64,000 nt of DNA from Inhella gelatinilytica. GTDB taxonomy: Bacteria > Pseudomonadota > Gammaproteobacteria > Burkholderiales > Burkholderiaceae_C. The notes below the pieces were generated by a model. The model saw nothing but the letters and a program-made list of their open reading frames with translations. It searched no databases and had not been told where the DNA came from. Positions within the stretch are counted from its first letter, which is position 1, and each line of letters opens with the position of its first letter. The stretch covers positions 868,001 to 932,000 of the forward strand of contig NZ_JAEDAL010000001.1 in NCBI RefSeq assembly GCF_016093295.1. Direction: 5' to 3'. The position numbers and the translations under genes were made by a program. Below, one piece after another: positions 8,459-16,638 of this stretch.

Positions 8459-9982
8459 ATGCGCAGCCTCACGAACGTCAAAGAAGCCACCCACGTGCTG
8501 AGCCTGATGGCCGTGGCCCTGCTGAGCGCCCTGAGTCTGACGCACAGCGCACCCGCCGCCACGCCAACGGCAGCCCCGCTGCCCACGGCCTTGGTGGTGC
8601 AAGACGCCACCGCCCTGCGCGCCGCCCCGCGCGAGGCCGCGCCCCTGCACGCCCAGTTGGCGCGCGGCGCGGCGCTGGAGTTGCGCGGCGCCCAGGGCGA
8701 TTGGTGGCAGGTGTGGGACCACGCGGCCGAGCGCGGCGGCTTTGTGCGGGCCGCCACGCTGCTGCCGCTGCCCAACGGTGCGGCTGCGCTGGAGGGCTTG
8801 CGGGCGCAATTGCAACTGGTGCGTCAGCAACCCGGCGCCGAAGGCCTGGGCCTGGGCTTGGCGGCAGCCCTGATTGAACGCGCCGACGGCGATTGGTTGG
8901 CCAGCAGCGCCGGGGCTGAGGTGTTGGACACGCTGGGGGAGCTCCAAGCCCGCTTGGCCGAGCGCGCCAACCGCCCGGCGGGCACGCCGGCGCAACAAAG
9001 CCAGCTGGCGGCGCAACTGGAGCTGGCCCGCCGCTATGGCTGGGCCCCGCAAGCCCTGGCCCAGCCCGATGGCAGCCAGCGCCTGTGCGCCCAGCCCGAG
9101 GCCGACCGCCAACTGCTGGGCCTGAAGGCCGCCAGCCCCACCCAGCGGGCCCATGCCGCGCTGCGCCTGACCGAGGGCGATTGCGTGGAAGCCACCCTGC
9201 TGCCCAGCGCCCGCCTGCAACACGACACCTGGCGCGTCGAGGTGCTGGCGCAGGTGGAGGCCAGCGCCCTGCCGCCCCACGTGCGCAACCGCCTCTTGCT
9301 GCGCCGCGCCAGCGTGCAGGCCAGCCTGGCCTTTGCGCGCCGCGCCGATACCGCGGCCACCCAGGCGGCAGCCGAGCAAGCCTGGGCCGCGTGGATGGCC
9401 CTGGTGCCGGCTGCGTTGAGTGAGGACGACAGCGCCGCCCAGCGCGAGGCGGCCCTGCGCATCGCCCCGCTGCGCTGGGCCTTGCAACCCGAGCCTGCCG
9501 AGGGCCTGAGCTGGGGCGCGCTGCGCCTGCGCCGGGTGGCAGGCGAGGCAGGACTAGCCGGGCAGCAATGCGTGGCGCTGCAAACGGCCCAAGGGGAGCG
9601 CCTGCGCCGTTGCACCCAGGGCCGCTTCTGGCTCAACAGCGTGCGCCGCAGCCCCGATGGGCAAAGCCTGGTGATGGCAGTGCAGCCGCTGGAGGGTTGG
9701 ACCGAACTCTGGCGCATCCAAGTGGCGGACGGCAGCGTGCAGGTGTTGCCCCCCGCCGCTGCCCAGCCCGGCCTGGGGGTGGCGGAATGGGCGGGCTGGA
9801 GCGGCAGCCAGTTGCTGGTGGCGCGTGAGGCCTGGGCCGAGGGGCGCGCGCTGCGCCGCTTTGAGGTGCTGGGCGCCGACTTGCTCCAGCCGCTGCGCTG
9901 GAGCCCCGAGGCCCAGCTGCTCGGCGCCTTTCAGCGTGGCGCGGACCCGGCGTGGAAGGCCGGCAGCCCGCTGGCGCGGTGA
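8459..9982 (+). CDS. Exported protein with N-terminal SH3-like domain
   Basis: This encodes 507 residues, with AGGAG before the ATG overlapping the end of the SPFH gene. It has a signal peptide or membrane anchor at about 12-33. Residues 40-105 fit a bacterial SH3 fold (ATALRAAPREAAPL, GDWWQVWD, GGFVRAATLL). The rest (about 110-507) is Ala/Leu/Gln-rich. Near 380-450 it has a WD/beta-propeller-like stretch (RFWLNSVRRSPDGQSLVMAV, TELWRIQVADG). The role is unknown. The tight coupling to the SPFH gene suggests a periplasmic partner of that scaffold, which is inference. Confidence 0.75.
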   Translation: MRSLTNVKEATHVLSLMAVALLSALSLTHSAPAATPTAAPLPTALVVQDATALRAAPREAAPLHAQLARGAALELRGAQGDWWQVWDHAAERGGFVRAATLLPLPNGAAALEGLRAQLQLVRQQPGAEGLGLGLAAALIERADGDWLASSAGAEVLDTLGELQARLAERANRPAGTPAQQSQLAAQLELARRYGWAPQALAQPDGSQRLCAQPEADRQLLGLKAASPTQRAHAALRLTEGDCVEATLLPSARLQHDTWRVEVLAQVEASALPPHVRNRLLLRRASVQASLAFARRADTAATQAAAEQAWAAWMALVPAALSEDDSAAQREAALRIAPLRWALQPEPAEGLSWGALRLRRVAGEAGLAGQQCVALQTAQGERLRRCTQGRFWLNSVRRSPDGQSLVMAVQPLEGWTELWRIQVADGSVQVLPPAAAQPGLGVAEWAGWSGSQLLVAREAWAEGRALRRFEVLGADLLQPLRWSPEAQLLGAFQRGADPAWKAGSPLAR

Positions 9983-10399
9983 AGCCGGTTCTGCGCAAAG
10001 GGAGCTGCAAACTCGCGTCATGGGCTGGCAAGGATTTGCAGAGCGCTCGCCCGGCCGCAAGGCACTGCACAGTCGAAAACTGAACGAATGGGTCCGACGG
10101 AAGCGGTGAGCGCTGGCCGCACGCGCATCACGCGCCGTCAGTTTGCTTTGCAGCGATTGCTGCCACTGCCATGCGCCTGTGAAGCGGCCACGCCGGCCAG
10201 AATCGGCGTGTTCGCCAACGACCTGTTCCGCGAACCGTGTCATTAAGTCCCAGGGCAGTTCGATAACAATGGCCATGGGCTTCTCTTTTTTAGATTGAGT
10301 TGATGAGATTCCGTTACCCCACCGTGGCACCTGTTGCCGTCTGCCGCTCACGGCGGCTAGCTCGGGACGGGGAAGTCCCTTTCATTCGGTAGGCGACTT
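9983..10399. other. 417-bp gap without a supported gene
   Basis: The GC content falls here compared with both sides, with an AT-rich stretch near 10285-10315 containing TTCTCTTTTTTAGATTG. A minus-strand frame from an ATG at about 10273 (beginning MAIVIELPWD) continues antisense into the preceding gene and has no family features. It is at best a gene remnant. No tRNA, repeat or clear promoter was recognised. Confidence 0.5.
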
Positions 10400-10774
10400 G
10401 TGAACAATCGGCACGAGATTCTTCAAGACAAGGATTTCTGGCTCATGCTCGAGTTCGGCATGTCTGGCTGGTTCCCTACTTGCGGAGACAAATCGATGGC
10501 CGGGTTTTGGTGCGATGGATTCATCCCAGAGAACGCTAGAGATACGCGCGATGGCATCGAGGTGTCAGGAATTGCTTGGGTTGCGGAGGGCCAGAAGACT
10601 CAGCACAAGTGCATGTTTACTGCTTCCATTCCGCAGCGATTGCTCATGAGGCGTCGCTGCGAAGTCACCTTCAGTGATCTGACGCTCGATATTTACCGTA
10701 AGGATCTGCGCTTCGCTGTTAGCCCAGCGGGCAAGTCGCCAGACACATCGCTCGCGCGTAGCCGTGACCCATAA
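10400..10774 (+). CDS. Small hypothetical protein of lower GC
   Basis: This encodes 124 residues from GTG 10400. The sequence is well mixed (ILQDKDFWLMLEFGMSGWF, CEVTFSDLTLDIYRKDLRF) and reads like a folded soluble protein, with several Cys and Trp residues and no signal peptide. Codon use is clearly less GC-rich than in the genes on either side, and the flanks hold no obvious partners, which suggests recent acquisition. I do not recognise the family. The predicted strands near the end (RCEVTFSDLTLDIYRK) might be a small beta-sandwich, but this is a weak inference. Confidence 0.6.
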   Translation: MNNRHEILQDKDFWLMLEFGMSGWFPTCGDKSMAGFWCDGFIPENARDTRDGIEVSGIAWVAEGQKTQHKCMFTASIPQRLLMRRRCEVTFSDLTLDIYRKDLRFAVSPAGKSPDTSLARSRDP

Positions 10775-10973
10775 AGTGCCAAGCCCTGTTCATAGCGCGT
10801 GGCGCGCTCAGCTCAGCCGTTGAACGACGGCTTCCCAGCGAGTCGGTGAACCCAGTCGACCGGCCGCTTCGGATTGCCCCCCGGGTTTGCCCGGGGTGTC
10901 CAGCGGCACGGCGGTTGGACTCGGGGACACTGCCGGCCTTTGCCGCACCGCGGCCTTCGCCTTCAACCCCACC

Positions 10974-12839
10974 ATGATTGCCAAACCCCGCGCCCTCGCA
11001 CTCTCGCTGGCCCTTGCGCTGGCCGCCAGTGTTTCCTTCACCCCCTCGGCTTTGGCTGCGCCGCTGTCCGAGGTGTGGGACCTGAAGCCCATCTTCGCCA
11101 GCGATGCCGACTGGGACGCCGCCCGTCAAGCCGTTCAGGCGGACCTGCCCAAACTGCAAGCCCTAAAGGGGACGCTGGGAAAAAACGCCGCGAGCTTGCG
11201 CGCGGGCTTGGACCGTTTGAGCCAAGCCGCCCAGGCTTGGGAAAAGGTGCAGGTCTACGCGTACCTGCAGCAAAGCACGGACAACCGCAAGGCCGAGTTC
11301 CAGCAGCGCGCGGGCCTGGTGGGTCAGCTGGGGGGGCAGTACGCCGCCGCTGTGGCCTGGGTGGACCCGGAGATTCAAGCCTTGGGCGCCGCCAAGGTGC
11401 AGGCCTTCATCAAGGCCGAGCCGGGCCTAAAAAAGCATGCCGAGCGCCTGCGCAATGTGCTGCGCCGTGCGCCCCACACGCTCAGCGCGGAGAGTGAGGC
11501 GGCCATCGCCGCCTTGGCCCCGATCCGTGGCGCCACGGGCGATGTGCGCACGCTCTTGGTCAACGCCGACATGCGCTGGCCCGAGATCGTGGTGGACGGC
11601 AAAACCGAACGCGTGGACGACACCCGCTACGGCCTCTTGCGCCAACACCCCGACCGGGCGGTGCGCAAGCAGGTGTTTGACAAGTTCTTCGGCGCGCTGG
11701 GCCAATACGAGAGCACCTTTGGGGTGACCCTGGCCAACACCGTGCAGGACGGCACGGTGATGGCCCGCCTGCGCAAGCAGCCCAGCGCCGTGGGCGCCAG
11801 CGTGGGCCAAGAGGAAGTGCCCGAGGCCGTGTACCGCACCCTGGTGGCCGAGGTGCACAAGGGCCTGCCCACGCTGCACCGCTACTTCAAGCTGCGCCAA
11901 AAAATGCTGGGTCTGCCAGACCTGCATTACTACGACATCTACCCGGCCCTGGTCGAGCAGAAGAAAACCTACAGCCTGGATGAAGCGGCCCGGCTGACTT
12001 TCGAGGCCACCCAGCCGCTGGGCCCGGACTACCAGCGCCTGCTCAAGGCGGCGCTGGGTGCCAACACCATGCACGCGAAGCCGGCCGAGGGCAAGAGCGG
12101 CGGGGCGTATCAGTGGGGTGTGTATGGCAAGACGCCCTACGTCTTCCTGAACCACCAGGACGACTTCGAGTCGGTGAGCACCTTTGCCCACGAGTGGGGC
12201 CATGGCATTCACACCGCGCTGGTGAACGAAGGCCAGCCGTACGAGACGGCTAACTACGCGCTCTTTGTGGCCGAGATCGCCTCCACCGCTAACGAGCTGC
12301 TGCTCTCGCAGCACATGCAGCGGCAAGCCAAAACCAAAGAAGAAAAGCTCTACCAACTGGGCTACGCGCTGGAGCGTCTGCGCGGCACCTTCTTCCGCCA
12401 GGCCATGTTTGGCGAGTTCGAACTGCAGACGCACGATGCGGCGGCGCGCGGTGAGGCGCTGAACGGCAAGCGCTTCACCGAGCTGTATTGCAAGCTGCTC
12501 AAGCAGTACCACGGTGACGCCGAGGGGGTGATGAAGATCGACCCGGCCTACTGCCAGGAGTGGGCCTTCATCCCGCACTTCTACCGGCCGTTCTACGTCT
12601 ACCAGTACGCCACCTCCATCACGGCTGCACTGCACTTCGCCGAGCGCGTGCAGGCCGACCCGAGTGGGGCCAGCGCCAAGGTCTTCCTGGACACGCTGCG
12701 CCTGGGTTCGTCCGTGCCCCCGTACGAGGCTTTGAAGCGCGCCGGCCTGGACATGGCCAGCCCCGCGCCCTACCAAACCCTGGTGGCGAAGATGAACAGC
12801 ATCATGGACGAGATGGAAGTTCTGCTCGCCGCGAAATGA
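10974..12839 (+). CDS. Exported M3-family oligoendopeptidase (PepF-like)
   Basis: This encodes 621 residues from ATG 10974. Upstream sequence in the same frame is open but not protein-like. Residues 1-25 form a signal peptide (LALSLALALAASVSF, cleavage near ALAAP), so the enzyme is periplasmic or secreted, unlike classical cytosolic PepF. The zinc site is H406-E407-W-G-H410 in FAHEWGHGIHTAL. The third ligand is probably the Glu of VAEIASTANE about 28 residues later. The C-terminal YQYATSITAALHFA and the His/Tyr-rich substrate loop (IPHFYRPFYVYQY) match the family. It would cleave short peptides. It is monocistronic, between an orphan gene and a repeat-like spacer. Confidence 0.93.
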   Translation: MIAKPRALALSLALALAASVSFTPSALAAPLSEVWDLKPIFASDADWDAARQAVQADLPKLQALKGTLGKNAASLRAGLDRLSQAAQAWEKVQVYAYLQQSTDNRKAEFQQRAGLVGQLGGQYAAAVAWVDPEIQALGAAKVQAFIKAEPGLKKHAERLRNVLRRAPHTLSAESEAAIAALAPIRGATGDVRTLLVNADMRWPEIVVDGKTERVDDTRYGLLRQHPDRAVRKQVFDKFFGALGQYESTFGVTLANTVQDGTVMARLRKQPSAVGASVGQEEVPEAVYRTLVAEVHKGLPTLHRYFKLRQKMLGLPDLHYYDIYPALVEQKKTYSLDEAARLTFEATQPLGPDYQRLLKAALGANTMHAKPAEGKSGGAYQWGVYGKTPYVFLNHQDDFESVSTFAHEWGHGIHTALVNEGQPYETANYALFVAEIASTANELLLSQHMQRQAKTKEEKLYQLGYALERLRGTFFRQAMFGEFELQTHDAAARGEALNGKRFTELYCKLLKQYHGDAEGVMKIDPAYCQEWAFIPHFYRPFYVYQYATSITAALHFAERVQADPSGASAKVFLDTLRLGSSVPPYEALKRAGLDMASPAPYQTLVAKMNSIMDEMEVLLAAK

Positions 12840-12850
12840 CCCACCCCCGA

Positions 12851-12866
12851 AGCGCCTTCGGCGCCT
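12851..12866. terminator. Hairpin after the M3 peptidase gene
   Basis: AGCGCC-TTC-GGCGCCT forms a compact GC-rich stem 11 bp after the stop codon, followed by CCTTGC. It could terminate the peptidase transcript, although a U tract is poor. It also forms the left edge of the repeat-like spacer. Confidence 0.45.
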
Positions 12867-12889
12867 CCTTGCAGGCCGCATCGAGCCAG

Positions 12890-13002
12890 AGCCTCGATTC
12901 CTCGGATCGGCACATACGGCCCACAGGGCCATTTGTGTCCGACCTCGGCCCCTCAAGGGGGCGCCGCCAGCGGCCCGGCAAAGCCGGTTCCGCGGCGTCT
13001 GC
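12890..13002. repeat. Palindrome-rich spacer, probable dispersed repeat
   Basis: The stretch contains nested inverted segments: GGCCC..GGGCC flanked by CACA..TGTG, CCCCTCAAGGGGG, and CCGGCAAAGCCGG. From memory, spacers of this style recur in many Comamonadaceae and related genomes as REP-like elements. Only one copy is seen in this window, so the repeat claim rests on recall and needs a genome search. Confidence 0.45.
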
Positions 13003-13023
13003 TTGATCAGACTCCTTCGCACA

Positions 13024-13527
13024 GTGGCTACTCATATCGCCTTCTTGCGGGCCGTCAACGTCGGCGGCACGGGCAAGCTGGCCATGGCCGATCTCAAGGC
13101 CTTGGCCAGCGAGCTGGGGTTTCAAAGCCCGCGCACCTACATTGCCAGCGGTAACCTGGTGTTTGAGTCGTCGCTGGCGCCGGACGAGGCGAAAGCGCAG
13201 CTGCATGCCGGCTTGGCCCGCCTGATGGGCCAGCCCGTGGGGGTGCTGATGCGCAGCGCCACCGAGCTGCGGGAGTTGCTCGCCCGCAACCCCTTTCCCA
13301 CCGCCGAGGGCAACCGCCTGCTCGTCACCCTGCTGCCCGATGCCCCCACGCAAGCGCTGGTGGCCAAGGGGCAGCAGGACGAAGCCTGGCAGCTCCTGGG
13401 CCGCGAGCTCTGGGTGCACTACCCCAGTGGCCAAGGCCGCTCCAAATTGCGCATCGCCGAGGCTGAAGCCGGTACGGCGCGCAACTTGAATACGCTGCGG
13501 GCGGTGTTGGCGTTGGCGCAGGGGTGA
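13024..13527 (+). CDS. DUF1697 family protein
   Basis: This encodes 167 residues from GTG 13024. A TTG at 13003 would add seven residues. The family start is near ..HIAFLRAVNVGG, which matches the GTG choice. The segments THIAFLRAVNVGGTGKLAM, YIASGNLVFES and RNLNTLRAVLALA fit DUF1697, a family of about 170-180 residues with no settled function. The C-terminal ARNLNT..R is the most conserved part. It stands alone after the repeat-like spacer and before the HTH/nucleotidyltransferase pair. The family call is firm by pattern. A biochemical role cannot be given. Confidence 0.85.
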   Translation: MATHIAFLRAVNVGGTGKLAMADLKALASELGFQSPRTYIASGNLVFESSLAPDEAKAQLHAGLARLMGQPVGVLMRSATELRELLARNPFPTAEGNRLLVTLLPDAPTQALVAKGQQDEAWQLLGRELWVHYPSGQGRSKLRIAEAEAGTARNLNTLRAVLALAQG

Positions 13528-13549
13528 GTCTCTGGGTTGGATATGGCTT

Positions 13550-13612
13550 GATCAATTGGTCATCTATTTGACCAAAAGGTCTTTATTTGGTTAAAAATAT
13601 GACCAAATGATC
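13550..13612. promoter_or_regulatory. Inverted-repeat operator/promoter of the HTH-NTase pair
   Basis: A 14-bp arm (GATCAATTGGTCAT, 13550-13563) is the inverse of 13599-13612 (ATGACCAAATGATC) with one mismatch. The right arm covers the ATG of the HTH gene (13607). Between the arms sit a second pair of half sites, GACC-AAAA-GGTC (13570-13581), and a TAAAAATAT that could serve as a -10. The whole segment is AT-rich. This is what an autorepressing antitoxin-type operator looks like. No Shine-Dalgarno is evident, so the message may be leaderless. Confidence 0.72.
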
Positions 13613-14308
13613 GACCTGGAAATCACCCCAGTTCTAGAGCGCCAGTTGTTGCTGCAACTGGGCGACCGGCTCAAGCGTCTGAGAAAGGCGCAAGGGTTCG
13701 GCACGGTCGAGATGGCCGCACGTGTGGGCATCACCCGCAACACCCTGCGAGCCGTCGAGTCGGGGGATCCCGGGCCTTCCATCGGGACCTATCTGCGCGT
13801 CATGTCGGTGCTGGGCATTGGGGGCGATTTGGCTCTCTTGGCTGGGGACACGCTACAAGCGCCGCCCCCGGGTTCGGCTGCTGCGCGCTCGCATCGTGCG
13901 GCCCCCGTGGTGCAGGTGCGGGTCTCGGCCGAAACGGCGAATCACAAGCTGCAAGATCTGCAGAGCCTCGCCTTGCATGAGGAAGCGGTGCGGCAGGTCA
14001 AGTCGGACCCGGCCCTGGTGCTGCGCGCGCAGGAGACCCTGAAGCGTTGGCTCGCCACAGGCGATGTGCGCTCCGTCAGCCTGTGGCGAGAGTGGCAAAA
14101 CATTCTCACCACGGGCACCTGGCGCAAGGTGCTGGGTCGAACGCGACATGCCCAGCACCTGCGCCAATCTTCACCGCTGGTCACCCTCCTGCCCGAAGAG
14201 GCTCGCCAGCGCATCTTGAAGCAAGTTCGAGACCTCAAAACTGGCATCGTGATCGAGGGCACGCACAGCGCTCGGCCTGAGGCGGGCGCCATGCAGGAGG
14301 CGCCATGA
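13607..14308 (+). CDS. XRE-family HTH regulator, putative antitoxin
   Basis: This encodes 233 residues. An HTH_3 domain at about 17-75 (LGDRLKRLRKAQGFGTVEMA, ITRNTLRAVESGDPGPSIGT) is followed by a long C-terminal region of about 150 residues. That region is rich in Gln, Arg and Leu (HKLQDLQSLALHEEAVRQV, WLATGDVRSVSLWREWQNIL) and is not recognised. The gene ends in ATGA, overlapping the nucleotidyltransferase-like gene by 4 bp, so the two are translationally coupled. The start codon lies within the right arm of an inverted repeat, which fits autorepression. The pairing with a DUF6036-like gene supports an antitoxin role, but this is inference. It could also be an ordinary regulator. Confidence 0.85.
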   Translation: MIDLEITPVLERQLLLQLGDRLKRLRKAQGFGTVEMAARVGITRNTLRAVESGDPGPSIGTYLRVMSVLGIGGDLALLAGDTLQAPPPGSAAARSHRAAPVVQVRVSAETANHKLQDLQSLALHEEAVRQVKSDPALVLRAQETLKRWLATGDVRSVSLWREWQNILTTGTWRKVLGRTRHAQHLRQSSPLVTLLPEEARQRILKQVRDLKTGIVIEGTHSARPEAGAMQEAP

Positions 14309-14865
14309 CGCGGGAAGAGCTTGAACACATCATTCGGGCCAGCAGCGACGTCACGGATCAATACGAGTTTGTGATCGTCGGTAGCCAGTCCCTGCTGGGC
14401 GCTGTACCCCATCCTGAGCCGGTGTTCACGGTGTCCATGGAAGCGGACATCTATCCGCTGCAGGCGCCCGAATTGGCAGACAAGATCGATGGCGCGATCG
14501 GTGAGGGGTCGCAGTTCCACGAGACCTACGGCTATTACGCCCAGGGTGTGGGGCCTGACACGGCCCTTTTGCCCAGCACTTGGATGCAGCGCGTGCACCG
14601 GATCCAGAACGCCAACACCAACGATCGGGTCGGGTACTGCCTGGATGTGCTGGACCTGTTTTTGGCCAAGGCAGCTGCGGGGCGGGAGAAGGACCGTGAG
14701 TTCTGCATGGCCTTGTTCGAATATGGCCACCTCACGCCTGCGCGTGTGTTGGAACTGGTGCCCCTCATGCCACTCGACGACCACCAGCAACGCGCCTTGC
14801 GCGCCGTGATCCGGCGCTGGGCCAAGGCCGTGCGAGATGCCGGTCACGATGTGCCCGAGGGTTAG
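14305..14865 (+). CDS. DUF6036/AbiEii-like nucleotidyltransferase, putative toxin
   Basis: This encodes 186 residues. The N-terminal part has the nucleotidyltransferase signature: VIVGSQSLLGAVP (GS motif) and, after a spacer, FTVSMEADIYP, with an acidic E-x-D pair for metal binding. The helical C-terminal part (DVLDLFLAKAAAGREKDREF) matches the DUF6036/AbiEii group, in which the Lys and Asp near LAKAAAGREKD are conserved. Enzymes of this fold transfer nucleotides to RNA or protein and often act as toxins (for example AbiEii, MenT). It is coupled to the upstream HTH gene. The toxin assignment is inference from fold and context. Confidence 0.8.
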   Translation: MTREELEHIIRASSDVTDQYEFVIVGSQSLLGAVPHPEPVFTVSMEADIYPLQAPELADKIDGAIGEGSQFHETYGYYAQGVGPDTALLPSTWMQRVHRIQNANTNDRVGYCLDVLDLFLAKAAAGREKDREFCMALFEYGHLTPARVLELVPLMPLDDHQQRALRAVIRRWAKAVRDAGHDVPEG

Positions 14866-14935
14866 GGCGGGGGCTGCGAAACCCTTCTTTGCATCCCCGC
14901 AACCCACCCTGGACGCCGCCGTGCGAAGCTCCCCC

Positions 14936-14972
14936 CATGCTGAACCGCCGCACCCTGCTGGCCCTGGCTTGA
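14936..14972 (+). repeat. Left copy of 31-bp direct repeat with truncated hydrolase start
   Basis: Positions 14936-14966 are identical to 16608-16638, which is the beginning of the damaged hydrolase gene. Here the frame reads MLNRRTLLALA and stops at 14970-14972. The right copy continues into the full hydrolase N-terminus. The repeat brackets the phosphoglycerol-transferase-like gene. The sequence to the right of this copy becomes noticeably less GC-rich. Confidence 0.8.
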
Positions 14973-15111
14973 CGCAAGCGCGTTGCGATTGACCGAAGCT
15001 TCCATGCGCAACACGGGCTCACCGCTGTTGCACAGTTCTTCACACAAGCACAAACGCGAGTAACAGAGGCATTTGAGACTGCAAGGCGAATTCACTGCTT
15101 GATGCGTTGTT

Positions 15112-16596
15112 TTGCCCTCAGCTAAGCCTTTTTTGAACGTCGGAAGCGCGACGGCGCAGACGGCTGCAGTTTGTGCGACGGTGGGTTTGATCGCCACCGG
15201 CTTCTTCTTGCGCAAATACTTCGGCCCGGTCTCTTGGCCCCAGGTCATGTACCACCTTCAATACGGTGGGCTCGACTACGCAGATCCGCACCTGCTCTCT
15301 CGGGCTGCTCGCTACGCAGCAGGGGTTGTGCTTGTGAGTGCTGCGCTGTGTTGGATGCTGGTCCGACTGCCACGCTTATGGAGGGTCGTAATGTGGGGAA
15401 CGCTGCTGGCCGGCGCGGCGTTTTCGGTAGCGGCCACCGTGGACGATCCCTGTGAGTCAGCCTCTACCGACTTTGTGGGGCAGCAATATGTCGACCCTCG
15501 AAGGCAAGACTTTCAGCAGGTTGGCCCTGCACCGGATCTGCTCTTGGTCTTTATGGAATCGATGGACGATCGATTGGTGCAATCGCAGTGGATGCCCGAA
15601 TTGAGTCAATTGCGAACCCGTGGAACACAGTACGGTCACCTCAAAACCCTGCAAGGTGCGAACTGGACCATGGGGGGCATTTTCAGCGCCCTTTGCGGAT
15701 TGCCCTTGCAGTCGGTAGGGGTTGTGGGGCACAACGCCTTTGAATACGCCACCCACTTCTTTGATGGCGGCCATTGCTTGACCGATGTGTTGGCGCAAAA
15801 GGGCTGGGAGCTGAGTTTCTACGGCGGCGCTTCTCTGAAATTTGCTGGGAAGGGTCAGTTCCTTGCAGCGCATGGAGTCAAGCGGCGTTTTGGGCGCGAG
15901 GAGTGGGAGGCTCGAGGTGTTTCCATGCCCGCGCAAGGCTGGGGCGTCTTGGATGCGGAGTTGGTGGAGAGCGCCTGGCAGGACATGCAGCGTCCCCGGA
16001 AGGACCCGGCGACGCCTCAAGCGTCCATCGTGCTGACAGTGAACACCCACGGACCTTCCGGGACAACCGATGTGGGCTGCGGCCAATCCGCGGAAACTGC
16101 GCTCAAGCGCGACGACCTGTATCGGGCGGCGCTGGCTTGTACCGATACAGCCGTTGCTCAATTGGTCCGCCGGTTTCTCCAGCAGACGAATGGCCGGCCC
16201 AAGTTGGTCTGGCTGATGGGGGATCACATGGCGCCGTTACCTCTCTTGTTTGATGGCGATCTCGACCAGGCTCAGCAGCGGGACTTGTTCCACGTGCTGC
16301 TGCAGGCAGAGGGTGATGGCACGATTCGCAAGCCAGCAGATCGCCCGGTTCCAGAGCGTCAAATTAGCCACTTGGATCTCCTGCCGACGCTGGTCCAAGC
16401 CTTGGGTCTGACCTGGGGTGCAGATGCTTACAGGCTGGGGATGGGCGTATCTCTCCTTCAGCCCGATCGAGCCCAGCCAACTTTGCTTGAGCGCGAAGGG
16501 CTTGATCGAATGAACCGACAGTTGGTCTGCCCTTCGCCACGATTTATGGAGCTTTGGTTTGCGAGGCAGCAGCCAGATGGGTTTGTCGAATCCTGA
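15112..16596 (+). CDS. OpgB/LtaS-like phosphoglycerol transferase (sulfatase superfamily)
   Basis: This is a 494-residue frame. The start is uncertain: TTG 15112 is the earliest start and is preceded in frame by a stop at 15100, with no good Shine-Dalgarno. Two or three TM segments lie in the first 110 residues. The catalytic domain has LLLVFMESMDD (metal site), QGANWTMGGIF with candidate nucleophile T186, LSFYGGASLKFAGKGQF as in OpgB, and a GDHMAP metal motif. Such enzymes move phosphoglycerol onto periplasmic glucans or other polymers in the periplasm. The membrane part is shorter than in E. coli OpgB. Base use is lower in GC than the neighbours, and it lies between two copies of a 31-bp repeat, which suggests insertion. 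Confidence 0.82.
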   Translation: MPSAKPFLNVGSATAQTAAVCATVGLIATGFFLRKYFGPVSWPQVMYHLQYGGLDYADPHLLSRAARYAAGVVLVSAALCWMLVRLPRLWRVVMWGTLLAGAAFSVAATVDDPCESASTDFVGQQYVDPRRQDFQQVGPAPDLLLVFMESMDDRLVQSQWMPELSQLRTRGTQYGHLKTLQGANWTMGGIFSALCGLPLQSVGVVGHNAFEYATHFFDGGHCLTDVLAQKGWELSFYGGASLKFAGKGQFLAAHGVKRRFGREEWEARGVSMPAQGWGVLDAELVESAWQDMQRPRKDPATPQASIVLTVNTHGPSGTTDVGCGQSAETALKRDDLYRAALACTDTAVAQLVRRFLQQTNGRPKLVWLMGDHMAPLPLLFDGDLDQAQQRDLFHVLLQAEGDGTIRKPADRPVPERQISHLDLLPTLVQALGLTWGADAYRLGMGVSLLQPDRAQPTLLEREGLDRMNRQLVCPSPRFMELWFARQQPDGFVES

Positions 16597-16607
16597 AAGG
16601 AAGAGGC

Positions 16608-16638
16608 CATGCTGAACCGCCGCACCCTGCTGGCCCTG
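16608..16638 (+). repeat. Right copy of 31-bp direct repeat
   Basis: This is identical to 14936-14966 and forms the 5' end of the hydrolase pseudogene. Immediately upstream, AAGGAAGAGG provides a ribosome binding site here, whereas the left copy has only GAAGCTCCCCCC before its ATG. Confidence 0.8.

Noticed and set aside
6260-9487. Very long minus-strand open frame across the SPFH and SH3-domain genes
   Set aside because: Only the segment below 7206 is protein-like. The rest is the low-complexity antisense of two well-supported plus-strand genes in GC-rich DNA.
9554-10351. Minus-strand frame beginning MAIVIELPWD near 10273
   Set aside because: A weak Shine-Dalgarno is present, but the frame continues antisense into a real gene and degenerates. 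Kept only as a possible remnant.
11427-13022. Minus-strand frame of 531 residues opposite the M3 peptidase gene
   Set aside because: Antisense shadow. The plus strand has the HEWGH motif and a signal peptide.
14967-16607. Possible transposon carrying the OpgB-like gene
   Set aside because: The 31-bp repeats are direct and match the hydrolase start. No transposase or terminal inverted repeats were found, so it is not called a mobile element.
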